In this document: in pieces, positions 23,401 through 34,600 of the stretch
Numbering within the stretch: the stretch's first letter is position 1
Layout: the number at the start of each line of letters is the position of its first letter
Assembly (NCBI GenBank): GCA_963169105.1
Contig: OY720636.1
Location: forward strand, 120,484,188 to 120,548,187
From: Ceriagrion tenellum
Lineage: Eukaryota; Arthropoda; Insecta; Odonata; Coenagrionidae
Direction of reading: 5' to 3'
Length of the DNA stretch: 64,000 nucleotides
Notes under the pieces: model-generated
Databases searched by the model: none
What the model was told of the DNA's origin: nothing
Seen by the model: the letters and a program-made list of their open reading frames with translations, nothing else
Translations under genes and position numbers: made by a program

Positions 23401-25502
23401 TAAAATTGCAGTTTCACTTTTTATGGGAGTTGGCAAAATAATTTTCTCTTATCATTCTTCTCTTCATGTGTCTCCTCATTCTTACAGCAGCATCGACCCA
23501 GTACATGTCCCCAAATTCCCAAGCATACCTTTTCCAGAGATTTACAATTGTGTAAAATTCCCTCGCAGCTAAGTACCCTTATCTTCATCTTTTTCCAATG
23601 AGATTGTCAATGACTTGACTTGTTTATTTAGTCTGGGCTGAATGGAGTGAGTAGATTCTCATTGTTTAATGTTGTTAATGTACTTAATTATCAGCCATGT
23701 CCACCAAGGCAAAAGGCTTCCATGCTGTTATTGGCTACAAGCAAAAGGAATAAATAGAGTTTACTTCTAAAGAGAGAGTTTTCCACTATGGATGTCCATG
23801 GAGCACGTCATGACTCCATATTTTGTTATGCTAGTCAAGTCCCCAAGACCAGCCCAAAAGTCAAATATACACGAATCTCATTGGCCTCGGCCTCAACATT
23901 GGCTAAGGGCCACATGAAAATCGAAATCATTGACAAATTAAATTATATTTCCCACCTTTAGAGACCTTCTTCTACCTGCATCACAGCTCTTCGAATAATA
24001 ACTAGGCAAGTAGCTCAGCATGTTTTTCACATTCAAATAGAATTCTAATGCCAGCGAAGCCAAATTGTGTTCCATAAAATATATCAACATAGGTGATTAC
24101 CTAATAGCAAAGGTTCTTAAACAATTTTCCAGTGTCATAATACAATAGCAACGAAGCCTGAGGTGTTGCATGATAAGAATCAATGCCAATGTCGTTCAAC
24201 AGAAAAAAATAACGATTGATCCATGGTACAAAATGAAGGATCGAGAGATACATTTCATAAACTGATCATCACACCTTCTGTAACCGACCCTGTTATGTAA
24301 TAACCACAACCGTTCTTAACAGTGCTTGACTAACGATTAAATCAGGGTAATAAAGAGACGCCACAAACGAACCATTGCTTACACCACAAATACTGACCTC
24401 TTTGATTCAGATTCTCCATTTATAACAGGATCTGCCTCTTTTTTCTCAGAGATTGATAACGACAGTGGATCATTATGAAAGGAACTGAAGTAAGTCTTAA
24501 CGAAATGTTTAGAAGGTATTACAGGTCCCCTTTTGGCCATGGCATCTTTGGCGTGCTGATGCCCTAAGGAGAGAAATTAGGAACACATTTTATTTGATCA
24601 ACAGTAGTCATCAAATCAGGTTAACATTTAGGTTACCTAATTCCCTCAGCACTCTGTCAGCCATTGCTATGGCAGCCTGGTTCTGGAATTGGTCGAGCAA
24701 ACAAGCTGCTGTCACATCCTCCAAACATTTTTTCAAATCATTAGTGGATTCATAAGCTTTGGCCCGCCGATGTAATGCCTTTACGTAAGTTGGATTTAAC
24801 TCGAGAGCCTTCGTGCAATCATTCTTTGACGATTCAAAATCTTTCTATTTAAATGAAAAACATCCATCAACGAATTGTGCATTTATTAGTGACTGGAACT
24901 ACTATGGCATTTCACAAACCTTCATTGGATTCATAAGAGCAGAGAAAACTTAAGTTCACTAACCAGTTGTTCATAGGCGGCTGCTCTGTTTTGATAAAAT
25001 GTAGACAAATCGAACACCTTCTCTTTAGGGCAAGCATTGATCGCTTCATTATAACACCTGATAGCATCGGAGTATTTCCCATCCTTAAAGTATCTGTTAC
25101 CTTCTTTTTTGAAGTCTTGGGACTGCTCAAAGGGGCTCTGATAACACAAGGATAACATTAGTTGGCAATGATGAACAGTGATTTTTCTTAGATTCAGGCA
25201 GAATAACATGCATATAAAGAATGCCATATATCATCCTCGCATACTTTTACCGCATCCAGTGACGGATTTGTGGAATTATCTTCATCGGCTCCTCGTGCTG
25301 TTCCATTGTTACTAGTCTGCACAGATTGCACGTTTGTTTTCTTTTTTCCGGTTAACTGACACTTTTGCCTGTCAGATGACGATCCAGTATTTCTCAAGTA
25401 CCAATAGCCCAAACCGATTGCAACTGGTGCCCCCACTACTAATGCTATTTGCCATTTCGACCAAGAATGTCCATCCACACCAGATCTGCTGGCAGCCGCC
25501 AT
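17297..25502 (-). CDS. Tom70: Mitochondrial import receptor subunit TOM70 (10 exons)
   Basis: TPR receptor in the mitochondrial outer membrane that takes preproteins, mainly carrier proteins, from Hsp70/Hsp90 and passes them to the TOM pore. Coding exons on the minus strand: 25502-25251, 25137-24964, 24844-24637, 24563-24398, 21974-21767, 20643-20509, 18646-18422, 18334-18238, 17663-17540 and 17453-17297. They join in one frame of 581 residues, close to the 608 of human TOMM70. An N-terminal membrane anchor spans about residues 18-36, with the rest facing the cytosol. TPR repeats include KEGNRYFKDGKYSDAIRCYN near residue 90 and several C-terminal repeats; FVKTYFSSF and FAYETLGTIEVQR are Tom70 hallmarks. 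Start at 25502 (MAAASRSG) is preferred to an in-frame ATG at 25514 because its context is stronger and it fits the family. It is head to head with TBC1D23. Confidence 0.95.
17540..17663 (-). CDS. Tom70: Tom70 exon 9: TPR with FAYETLGTIEVQR
   Basis: Acceptor TACTAAG, donor AAAG|GTATTG. FAYETLGTIEVQ is one of the best conserved Tom70 segments. Confidence 0.93.
18238..18334 (-). CDS. Tom70: Tom70 exon 8: TPR
   Basis: Acceptor GTCTTAG, donor CAGAG|GTAAG. It encodes YEKADSYYKKAIEIDPENAA, a textbook TPR. Confidence 0.93.
18422..18646 (-). CDS. Tom70: Tom70 exon 7: TPRs of the preprotein-binding pocket
   Basis: 75 codons between TTTTCAG and GTATCC. It encodes AQADFKKAVDLSPEFPIAYV and the family motif EEAIRKFPKCSE. 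Confidence 0.93.
18647..20508 (-). other. Tom70 intron 6
   Basis: AT-rich intron. The plus-strand open frame at 20216-20461 has no domain features. No recognised element. Confidence 0.7.
20509..20643 (-). CDS. Tom70: Tom70 exon 6: TPR
   Basis: 45 codons, phase 0 at both ends. It encodes LIKRASLHMQMDDASKALED and DVYHHRGQ, a canonical TPR hairpin. Confidence 0.93.
20644..21766 (-). other. Tom70 intron 5
   Basis: Mostly unique AT-rich sequence. A stretch near 21240-21320 contains GGTTAGAATCTCACAGC, a weak B-box-like match that could mark a degraded SINE. Confidence 0.6.
21767..21974 (-). CDS. Tom70: Tom70 exon 5: C-terminal TPR block begins
   Basis: Acceptor TTCTCAG, donor GTTAAG|GTGGGT. It contains YEEIIPACSEEI and the helix pair ALSLRATFFLLRGQYNVALA. 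Confidence 0.93.
21975..24397 (-). other. Tom70 intron 4, the largest of the gene
   Basis: 2.4-kb AT-rich intron between the clamp half and the C-terminal TPR half. No mobile element or RNA gene is recognised. Confidence 0.7.
24398..24563 (-). CDS. Tom70: Tom70 exon 4: linker with FVKTYFSSF motif
   Basis: Acceptor TCCTTAG, donor AGAG|GTCAGT. It encodes the segment between the clamp and the C-terminal TPR block, including PSKHFVKTYFSSF. Confidence 0.92.
24637..24844 (-). CDS. Tom70: Tom70 exon 3: TPR 2-3
   Basis: Acceptor AAATAG, donor GTAACC. It encodes CTKALELNPTYVKALHRRAK, the clamp helix with a conserved Arg, and CLEDVTAACLLD. Confidence 0.93.
24964..25137 (-). CDS. Tom70: Tom70 exon 2: first TPR
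   Basis: 58 codons, phase 0 at both ends. It encodes the first TPR of the chaperone clamp that binds the Hsp70/Hsp90 EEVD tail, with the DLSTFYQNRAAAYEQL segment typical of the family. Confidence 0.93.
25251..25502 (-). CDS. Tom70: Tom70 exon 1: start and membrane anchor
   Basis: 84 codons ending SLDA|GTAAAA. It holds the hydrophobic anchor (WQIALVVGAPVAIGLGYWYL) flanked by Lys and Arg, then a low-complexity Ser/Thr/Lys linker, as in animal Tom70. Confidence 0.92.
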
Positions 25503-25653
25503 GACTGATAACATTTCGGGGCTGTCCCTTCCACGGCTCCTTTAATTTTCCGCACGCACCGCGACCGGCGCCAATCGTTCTTTCAGCACTTTCGCCATCT
25601 GTGAAGAAGAAGGGAGTACTGTTTGGTACTGTTTAGTACGTCAAGATGGCAAG
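25503..25653. promoter_or_regulatory. Shared head-to-head promoter of Tom70 and TBC1D23
   Basis: Only 151 bp separate the two start codons. The interval is far more GC-rich than its surroundings, contains CCAAT at 25571-25575 and GCCATCT at 25594-25600, and ends in the tandem octamer AAGATGGC AAGATGGC (25643-25658) that includes the TBC1D23 start. AAGATGGC is the form of the YY1/Pho-class element often found near starts of housekeeping genes; binding here is inferred. Confidence 0.7.
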
Positions 25654-25663
25654 ATGGCATTAG
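25646..25663 (+). other. Five-codon overlapping upstream ORF at the TBC1D23 start
   Basis: The first ATG, in the first AAGATGGC copy, opens M-A-R-W-H-stop. It overlaps the main start at 25654 in another frame. If the transcript starts upstream of it, scanning ribosomes meet it eight bases before the real start, which could lower initiation. Confidence 0.55.
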
Positions 25664-25682
25664 AGGAAGACGAGAATTCATG
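25654..25682 (+). CDS. TBC1D23: TBC1D23 exon 1
   Basis: Nine codons (MALEEDENS) plus two bases of a Trp codon completed by exon 2; donor TG|GTAAAG. The short acidic start matches the place of the acidic N terminus in relatives, but similarity is low. Confidence 0.8.
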
Positions 25683-28600
25683 GTAAAGTCTAGCACCTAG
25701 CTATTATTTTATATGAATAGCAATTTATTGTTATTGTACAGTTATTTGGAATACTGATTTTGAATTCTTTTCCTTTACTTGCAATACTTCTGACTCAGAT
25801 CTTTACGTTAGTGATTAGTGCTTTCTCCTAGTTCTAACCTTTAAATTATGTAATATTTGTGGTCTAGGTTTAGTTGCATTTTCCGGAGATTTTTCGTATG
25901 AATTAAACTCATGAATTTCTTTTCCCCAATTTCTGTTTTCATGGTCACTACTCTTGTCTGATGGTTCGAGGGGGTCGAAACCATATCACTGACGTGTTAC
26001 TTCTGCTTTGTTTACGTCTTGTCACTTTTGCCACGAATTCCATGCATCTCAATTTGATACCGATCTATGTTTAAATACATAATTTGTGTCGTAAGAAGAA
26101 ATCGTTTGTTGCTATTCACTATCTCTCCTTCGCGTAAATGCCGAGTTGGAAGACTTATCGTTGTTTACATAGGCAGAAGATACTCAAGGAATTGCGCAAA
26201 TGGCTGGGTTATTTTTCTTTCAGCCTACACGAATTGAATTTTTTATTGGACATTTTGGTAATTTCTGAAGTACCTTTTTGGTTGCATTTTAGGGCTTCAG
26301 AGCTTGAGACTGCCCTTCTAACTGACTCTTCGCCAGCAGACATCTTCAGCAAATGGAAAGGAAAAAAGATTCCAGATTCTCTAAGAGCTGATGTTTGGCA
26401 AATTTGTTTTGAACTGCAGGATAAAAAAAATAATTCCGTCGTTTTCGATGATATATTTGACCTTCCTGAACAGAAAATTTTGCGTGAAGATTGCCAAAAA
26501 TTCGTCGGTAAGCGGATTTCTCCTGGTTGAATTACATTTCTCTATTTGATTAGTATGACAATTGGTTTATTGCTTTTTTTAAAGACAAACTTGGGAATGA
26601 AGATGAAGATAAAGTATCTGTGATATCTGATCTTGAGTCAATACTAACATTTTACTGCAAATCTACCAAATTAAAATATGAAAGGCATAACGGATGGATA
26701 GAAATACTTCTTCCTCTTATTGCCTTGAAGCTTCAAAGAACCGAGACATACAATTTGTTTCAAGCCATCATCAACCGATTCATTCCAAGGTAACTTCGCA
26801 CATTTTCATCCGGTAAATGCTGGTGTGATGTAATTGAGGTGTTAATGGACTTCAAAAAGTATCATGCATGTATTAGTTAATTCTGCATTATGATTTAAAA
26901 TTTTCTTCAGTTTACTTAGGTGACAAAAGTTGATGGTTAGCCTTGTTTGAGTTGCAATGTTTTTTTCGCAGGTGCTGTACAAAGAATGGAATTCCATTCC
27001 ATTTATTCCGTCTTCTTCTTCTCTACCATGATCCACAGTTGTGCTCATTTTTAGATACGAAAAAAATAAGTCCAGATCTCTATTGTATGACATGGGTAAG
27101 CTTGTTTTATTTACTTGGATTTACTTTGTTTGAGGACATGAGAAAAACGTAATATTTTTATTTCAGTTCCAGTCCCTCTTTGCTGCAACATGCAACCTGA
27201 ATGCCATTTTTGCCATGTGGGATTTATACTTCCAGAAATCCGATTCCTTTTTTGTGTTTTTCCTAGCTCTTGTAATGATGGTCAATGCCAGGTAATGGGA
27301 ATCAGTTTTTTGAGTCTATATAAGGAAATTAAAAATACCTCTGCCACTGAGTATTAGATAACTTTTTCAGAGAGCAAATAATGGAGATGAAAAATGAGAG
27401 CAAGGAAAGTATAGTGAATGCTTTGGTTTCCATGCCCTGTGCCCTTGTTGCTGATGATGTCACAGACTTCTGTTCCCTTGCTCAATATCATGCATTGAAG
27501 ACACCAAATTCTTTCAGAAAGGTAAGATTTGGATTTGTATAAGTTTCATTGAATCGGTTAAAAAAATATATTTTATCGTAACGATCCATTTTGGTCAAGT
27601 GGACAAATGTCAGAGCTAACCACCCTGTGTTTGCGTTATCCTGCTGTGGGGGACAATTCCGTATATAAAAACTGCTGTAAAGTATAGGCTTAAAAAGATA
27701 TTTCAAGGCTCGAAATCAATAAAAAATGCACTAGCCGTGTGACCTGTGACGGGTGTTGTTTTTCCATCTGTCCTGGAGCTGCTGGTGGATGGTGCAACAA
27801 CCCGCTAATACATCTGATTTTTTGGTGAATTCCAAGATTTTGCTTCGGCTATTTCAATCAAACTTACTATCAAGTGTTCATTACTACTGTGATTGTAGTT
27901 AGCTCATTAAGTGGGTTCTCAGGTTTGTAATTGACAAATGTGGTGACAGTGCTATTTGATCATATCAGGTGATCAGGCATCAGATGAGAGTGAGGTTATT
28001 GTCCATGCAGTGTTTTTCTTAGTTAACATACACTGATCTTATACTTGGCCATATTTTAACATTATTCACATGGTGAACCCCTTCCTAAAATGCCATTTGT
28101 GGGAATGGTATATTTACCAAGTTCTTCGACCCACATTGGTTCTCTTATTGTGCGTAATTAGTATGTGTGTAGACACTGAAGAGGCTATACCAAACTTTAG
28201 GTGTGTTTACTGTAAATTGATTATTTTATGTAATAATTTTTCAAAATTGTTCAGCATTGGTCATACTAACAAATCCTGTGGCTGCAAGGGGGCTAATGTA
28301 TTGTCTTCTGATAAGGCTGACAGCATTTACTTTCAAGTAAATATTTTATTCTTATCATTCATTATGTCCAAATGGATTATTTTTCACCACTTTTATCCCA
28401 AATGTCACTCATATCTTTGTAAATGAAGATTTGTGGAATGAATAGATGTACGAGTTGGATTTAAAAAATTTAAAACAAACCACAACTATAGGAACTTCTG
28501 AAAAGGGCATTGGCTGTCGTAGCATATCCAACCTGGAAGTAGCCTGCAATGAGAGGGTTAAAACAAGGGTTGGTTTCACCTGGTGCATTGCACTTGTACT

Positions 28601-31600
28601 TCTTGTGATACTGGTGTTGAGCTTTAGGACCTTGTCCAGCTTGTTCAAGCTAGCTGCATGGTGTTCTATACTCCCCACAACCCCTGACGCTTCAGGGCTC
28701 AGGAACTTCTAAACTTAGATTAAAACGTGGGGAAGAAAATTATATCTACTCCTCACGTAATCTTTCCTGGTTGAAGTGCTTCACAAGTAATCACCCTATT
28801 GTTATTATTAATGGTCTGGTTTAACGTAGAATAAATTCAGCATTTTTGTGTGAAATTGTTATTTATTTATTGTTAATGCCTGTTTTGGCCACTTTTGGAT
28901 TGATTTCCGAGGAATGAAATTTCTATTAACTTTTCTAGGATCTTGCAGAGCTCATGTTTGGTTCAAATGCTCATGGAGCTACAGATGCTGAAACAGTGAC
29001 TGTTTCTCAAGCTCTATGTCTCCCAGTGTCAGCAGAAGAGCTGGTTGCTAATGCAGAGTCTACACATGACTCTGAGAGCCTGGAAGGAGTGAGGTTCTTT
29101 CTTGTGGATTGCCGACCTGCTGAGCAGTATAATTCTGGTCACTTGCCCACAGCGTTTCATTTGGACTGTAATCTAGTAAGGAAATTTTCTGTAATTTTTA
29201 TTCATCTCTAACTTTTAAGCATCTGGTCCTATGTTGCTGCTGGCAGCAGTGGCAACCCTCAAATTGCCATCAAAATAATATTTGCCATTTGATCATTCTA
29301 TATGCCCCATCCATTTGTCTCTGCAGAAAGGTAGCACTTATTTTTGAAAATTGAGAAAAGTTATTTTTTCTGCCTCTTTATGTTTGGTGTTTGAAATAAA
29401 ATTGTGGAGACACGTCATCAGGAGCTTGAGCCCCTTTGGACCCAAGTTCTTTGATATCAGACGTGCAAATTGGTGGGTGGTGACACCTTTATGTCCAATG
29501 ACATTGTATAGGCTTACAGTTGTTTACAGACAAACATAACACATTAAATATTCTCATATTTGAATTCTGCAATGGAGTGGAATGAGGAGGCTTTTAATCA
29601 CTGCCCGAGTTTCATTGAAACTGGAGAGAAATATGCATACTACATTGCTCGACCTCGGAGGGTCAAATATTAGTACACGAAAGAGTAATAATTTGGCTAC
29701 CTCAGTGCACAATGCAACAGCATACAAGCTGCAATGATGGTAAATCCTGGGACATTTTAATTTGTCTACCTTGTAAGGCTCCAATATTAAAATCCGTGGT
29801 ACCAAATATTTGAAACTGGAATGCACTAAGTATTATCCTCTTAACTTGACTATTGATTTTGTCTACTTGCATCTGTTATTAACACATCCAAACTTTCAGT
29901 ACCTCAAATTAAGTCATTTCATTTTCAACGATAATGCTATAGAAAGAGAAGTGAATCTTAAAATATGGCAGATGAAATAATTGGAGGGGAGAATACCTTG
30001 AAATCGTCAAAGGAATGTAATTTGTTTGAGGAAAGCATATAATGTAAATATGTTATTTTAATGTATTGCATATAATATTTATAAATTTCGCAAAATTATT
30101 GGAGCATATATTGTAATGAAGTCTTTGACGGTTTTCTACTGGGTTAGGAAAACGTGCAAAGACTTCATATCAATAATATATCCCTAGAAAGAACCATATC
30201 ATGTGTTTACTGTAGTATTTTTTGACATCTTAACTTGGTAATGTAGGCTCTGTTGATTTTACTTAGTTACAAGAGTTTTGGTTACACTTTTTTTTTAATC
30301 GCCTAATGCTAAATGCGTGTTTGACATTGACTATAAAAATTTCTTGTAGCTATGCTTCCCACTTCCATTATGCTACTTCAGTTCTTTTGGGGTAGTTGAG
30401 TTCAGTGTGTGTCAATGTACTGTAAAATTTGTCCCCTTTCTGGCTCCTTGGTGAATAGCTTTTCAAACGGAGATAAGATAAGGAATGACCGGTTTTTTCT
30501 TCCTTATCAAACTGTTCCAAGTTTCCTTTGAATTTTGGAAGGTTTTCTTTTATTCGGCAATCCTCATTTAGTTTACTGTATGGGCTCTTTGGGGATTTTT
30601 GTTTTTCATGTAACTAACAATAAAATTATATCCTGTGTGATTTGCCATAAGTAGGGAGGAGTGATGTCATCAAAACAGTTGGTATATTAACATTAATGTA
30701 TGGCATAATATGATATTTCCCCAATGCTTAAAGAAATATTATGACTAATGGTGACATTGGTTGGTCAGTATTTGAAAAAATAAAGTTTAGAGAAGTATTT
30801 TCTAGAATTCCCTCAAGTAATGTGGCTTTTCTGATGTTATCTTCTATACTCTGTGGGTGGTAAATGGTTCACATCTTTAGCTTAAAAGTAGCCAGGAAGG
30901 TTACTCTGTACCCATTAAAATTTACATCGGTCAACTTTTACTAGTTACTAAATAAGTTTTAAAGTTATTATATTTACTAATGTATCTTTTGGGCTAAAAG
31001 TTTAAAATGTGTTTTGGTGAAAAGTGGTTGCTGGCTAACTTTCAAAAGATTTGGACATCATCTGAAGGAGGCTTTGAGATATCTAAATAATGAGCTTAAA
31101 AATTAAGTAAACAGCTAATGTTTGGCAGTGAATAATATTAAAAATAGATTGGTACTTGTTGCTGGTGTTCAGATCAGTTTTTTGTGAAGCCTCATTTGAT
31201 TGTTTAATCAAGGCTTACAGTGCTAATAGGTTTGCCCTCTGGTCTATCACTCCAGTTAATCTTTTCATCGCCACTTTTTGTAAGGCAGCATCATCAGTGA
31301 TCATGTAAGGTGGTCATGTGTACCAGTAAACTTTAAGGGATTGCTTAAAAAATATTGTGGTCTCTGGAAATAAATTATGGCATGTGAGGTGGTTGTGAAT
31401 GAATTTGGTGAATGAAGTTTGAAAAAGACTTTGATTAAACAATTAGATCATATAGTGTTTTTTTTAATGATAGATGCTTCAGGAACCAGCGGCATTTTCA
31501 ACTGCAGTTCAGGGTTTGTTGTCTGCCCAGAGACAATCATTAGCTGCTCGATCTGCTGCAGGTGGAGAGCACTTATGTTTCCTTGGATCAGGACGAGAGG

Positions 31601-34600
31601 AGGAGGACCAGTACACTCACATGGTCGTTGCTAGCTTCCTTCAAAAGCATACACATTATGTGGCAATGGTTACTGGTGGATACCAAGGTAATGGACTTTA
31701 TTGATGTAGAAATGCCTTTTAGAATTTCATCAGAAGGGTATTTTACATGTGGGGTTATCTTACCTGGTCACTCCAGGAGTATATTTATTTATTTATTTAA
31801 ACGCCAAAAACAGCAACTAGGGCCTTTACAATGGGTTTATATAAACAAAAAATAAGTTAAGAAATAAAACAAAAATATATTGTAAAAACAATAAGAACAA
31901 TAATCAACAGAAAGAAAAAGAAAAACAAATCATTTTTGTGGTAGGGAAGAAGAGGAGGACACAATGCGTTTAAGTTGGGAAGAAAAGATGTTGCGTGAGG
32001 AGATAAGGTCAAGGGTAGGGTGACTGTTGGCTAGGGTATTAGAAAATGAAGGTAGGCGGTAGAAAATGGAACGTTGGGAGGTAGAGAGACTGAATTTGGG
32101 TGTGTGAAACAGACTTACATCGCGAGTGGTGCCGACAGGGATGCGGAATGAAAAACAGGAGAGAAGATGATCAGAGCGGAGGGACCGGTTCGTGATAGAG
32201 TGAAGGAATTTTTGGTCGGAAATCAGCCGGCGATGGGGGAGATGTGAGAGACCTAGAGAAAAAATAATTTCAAATACAGAGCTGTGTTTAAGGGAGGGCT
32301 AGCGATGCCGGACTATGGCTAAAAAGAAATTAAGGGGGCGGTTGAGTATTTTAAGTGTAGTGGGGGACGCAGTTAACCAGATGGCAGAACAGCACTCAAG
32401 GATGGGCAGTACACAACCGAAAACACAGTATTAAGGACAAAAGGGTCGGTAATTTCATTAAGTCTCTGTAGAATCCCCACTATGGACATAGCTTTTTTAG
32501 AAATTGAAGAAATATGCTCACTAAAAAGGAACTTTTGGTCAAAGGTGACCCCTATATCATAGAAGGAAGTGACTGAAGGTACAGGGTGTTTGGAAAGTTG
32601 GTGAGTAGAGGAGATAGTTTTGCGTTTTAATGTGAAGGACATAATAGCGGATTGACCTGGATTAACACGTAGTAACCATTTTGCACACCAGCTATCAATT
32701 GCATTAAGAGCGGACTGTAACTGAAGTGAGCCAGCCTTACTGTCCACATTTTTAACCACTTTGCAGTCATTAGTGTATAAGAGAATGTTACAGTCCAAGG
32801 GTAAAATGACATCAACTAGATCATCCACATAGTGTGCAAAGAGAAGAGGGCCGAGAATGCTGCCCTGGGGGACGCCAGAAGAGACGGGGATGAATGCAGA
32901 GGAGTGACCATTGATTATCACACGCTGGTGACGGTCACGTAAAAAATGCGAAATAACTGAGAAGACGGTACCATCAATGCTATATCGAGATTGAAGTTTG
33001 GGCAGAAGATGGGTGTGGTTGAAGGAGTCAAAAGCCTTAGAAAAGTCAATATAACAAGTGTCGAGTTGCGACCCATTTTCGAAGGCAGAAATGATATAAT
33101 GGTGCAGATTAGATAGATTTGTAAGACAGGAGCCACCTGGAAGGAAACCATGCTGAAGAGGTGAGATGTAAGGAAGGGTAAAGTGAAGAATGCGATCATA
33201 GAGAATACGCTAAAAAATAATTGACAAAACCAGTAAGATGGAGATAAGGGAGATAGTTTTCAACAAGATCTTCCGGTCCAGATTTTAGAATAGGGTTTAC
33301 ATTGGAGTTTTTCCAGCGGGACGGCAAAGTTCTAGATTGGAAAAATCTGTTGAATAAGATGGAGATGGGGATATAAAGTGCATTAGACGTTAGACGAAGG
33401 AACATTGAGGAAATATCATCAGAGCCGGTAGCTTTTCTAGTGGGTAGATGGGACAAATAGTTGAGAATTTCCTGAGAGGAGGTGGAGATAGATGCAAGAG
33501 AATGCGTGGAAACCGGGTGAACAGGGGGGAGGTCGATATTAGGAGAGGAATGGGGGAAATTGGATGAGAAATAGTTATTGAAGGCCGAGGCCCTGGTGTC
33601 TCCTTCGTATGACACCCCACCGGTGGACAAAGTGAGTGGGATACGAGGCGTTTTTCGTTTGGAATTGGTCAGCAACCAGAATCTCTTCGAATTCACCTTG
33701 ATGTCCCCAGTAATTCTTTTCTCAAAGTCCAAGTAGTCACGACGAAGAAGGTGTCGCGCGTGGTGCCGAAGAACAATAAAGTACTCGCGGGTGCGAGGGT
33801 TGGGCTGGGATTTCCAAAGTTTCCAAGCAGCAAGCTTGTTTTTCAAGGCCCAAGATGCCTCTGATGTGAGCCACGGGGGCTTACTCTTCGACAAGCGATG
33901 AGAAGGGACGAGGTCCGCGATGGCAGCATGGAGAAGGTCGTAAAAGAGTTGGAGTGCGTCTTCGGGTAACCCAAGCTCCAGGAGGTCCCAGGGAAGTAAC
34001 GAGAGGGCCCGATTAATGGCAGGCCAGTCCGCTTTGTTCCAATAAGGGAGGGATCTGGGGGGGTTTGAGGCACGGAATTTTGGCATTGGCGAGGAAAGGG
34101 GAATGTTAGGGAACACTCAAGGGATTCGTGGTCAGTTGAGAAAATGTTTCTGCCTGCTGCTAAGGAATGCACTTGTTTGGAGGAAACTGTTAAATCCTGT
34201 GTTGCCGTGTCTCTCGTGGGGAAAGAATTACACTGATGGAGGCCGAGACCGTTAACAAAGTGGTCAAGGAAAAAATCATTTCATTGGTTTGTTGGAGATC
34301 CAGATATGGAAGAAGTCCAATCAATGGACAAATTAAAATCACCAAAAAGTAAAACTTCACCATAAGCACGTACACGGAGAACAGAATTGAAACAGGCCTG
34401 CCGAGACAATAAATCATAGTTAGGTGGATGGTAGAAACAGCCAATAAAAAGTTTAGTAAAATGGTCACTGTTTGGGCAGGAGTTGATGTGAATTTGGGTC
34501 CAAATAATTTCACAATTGGTCTCAAGATCAGCCCTTCGAGTGGCAGGGTAATCGAAACAAATGGCCAATGAAACACCACCTCCATGGATACCACGATCAC

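Noticed and set aside
26138..26292. Start codon at 26138 as an alternative TBC1D23 start
   Set aside because: The frame runs through a clear splice acceptor at 26292, and exon 1 joins exon 2 in frame to give a conserved N terminus.
28070..28712. Two open frames inside TBC1D23 intron 6
   Set aside because: No splice context, no domains, and the flanking exons join perfectly without them.
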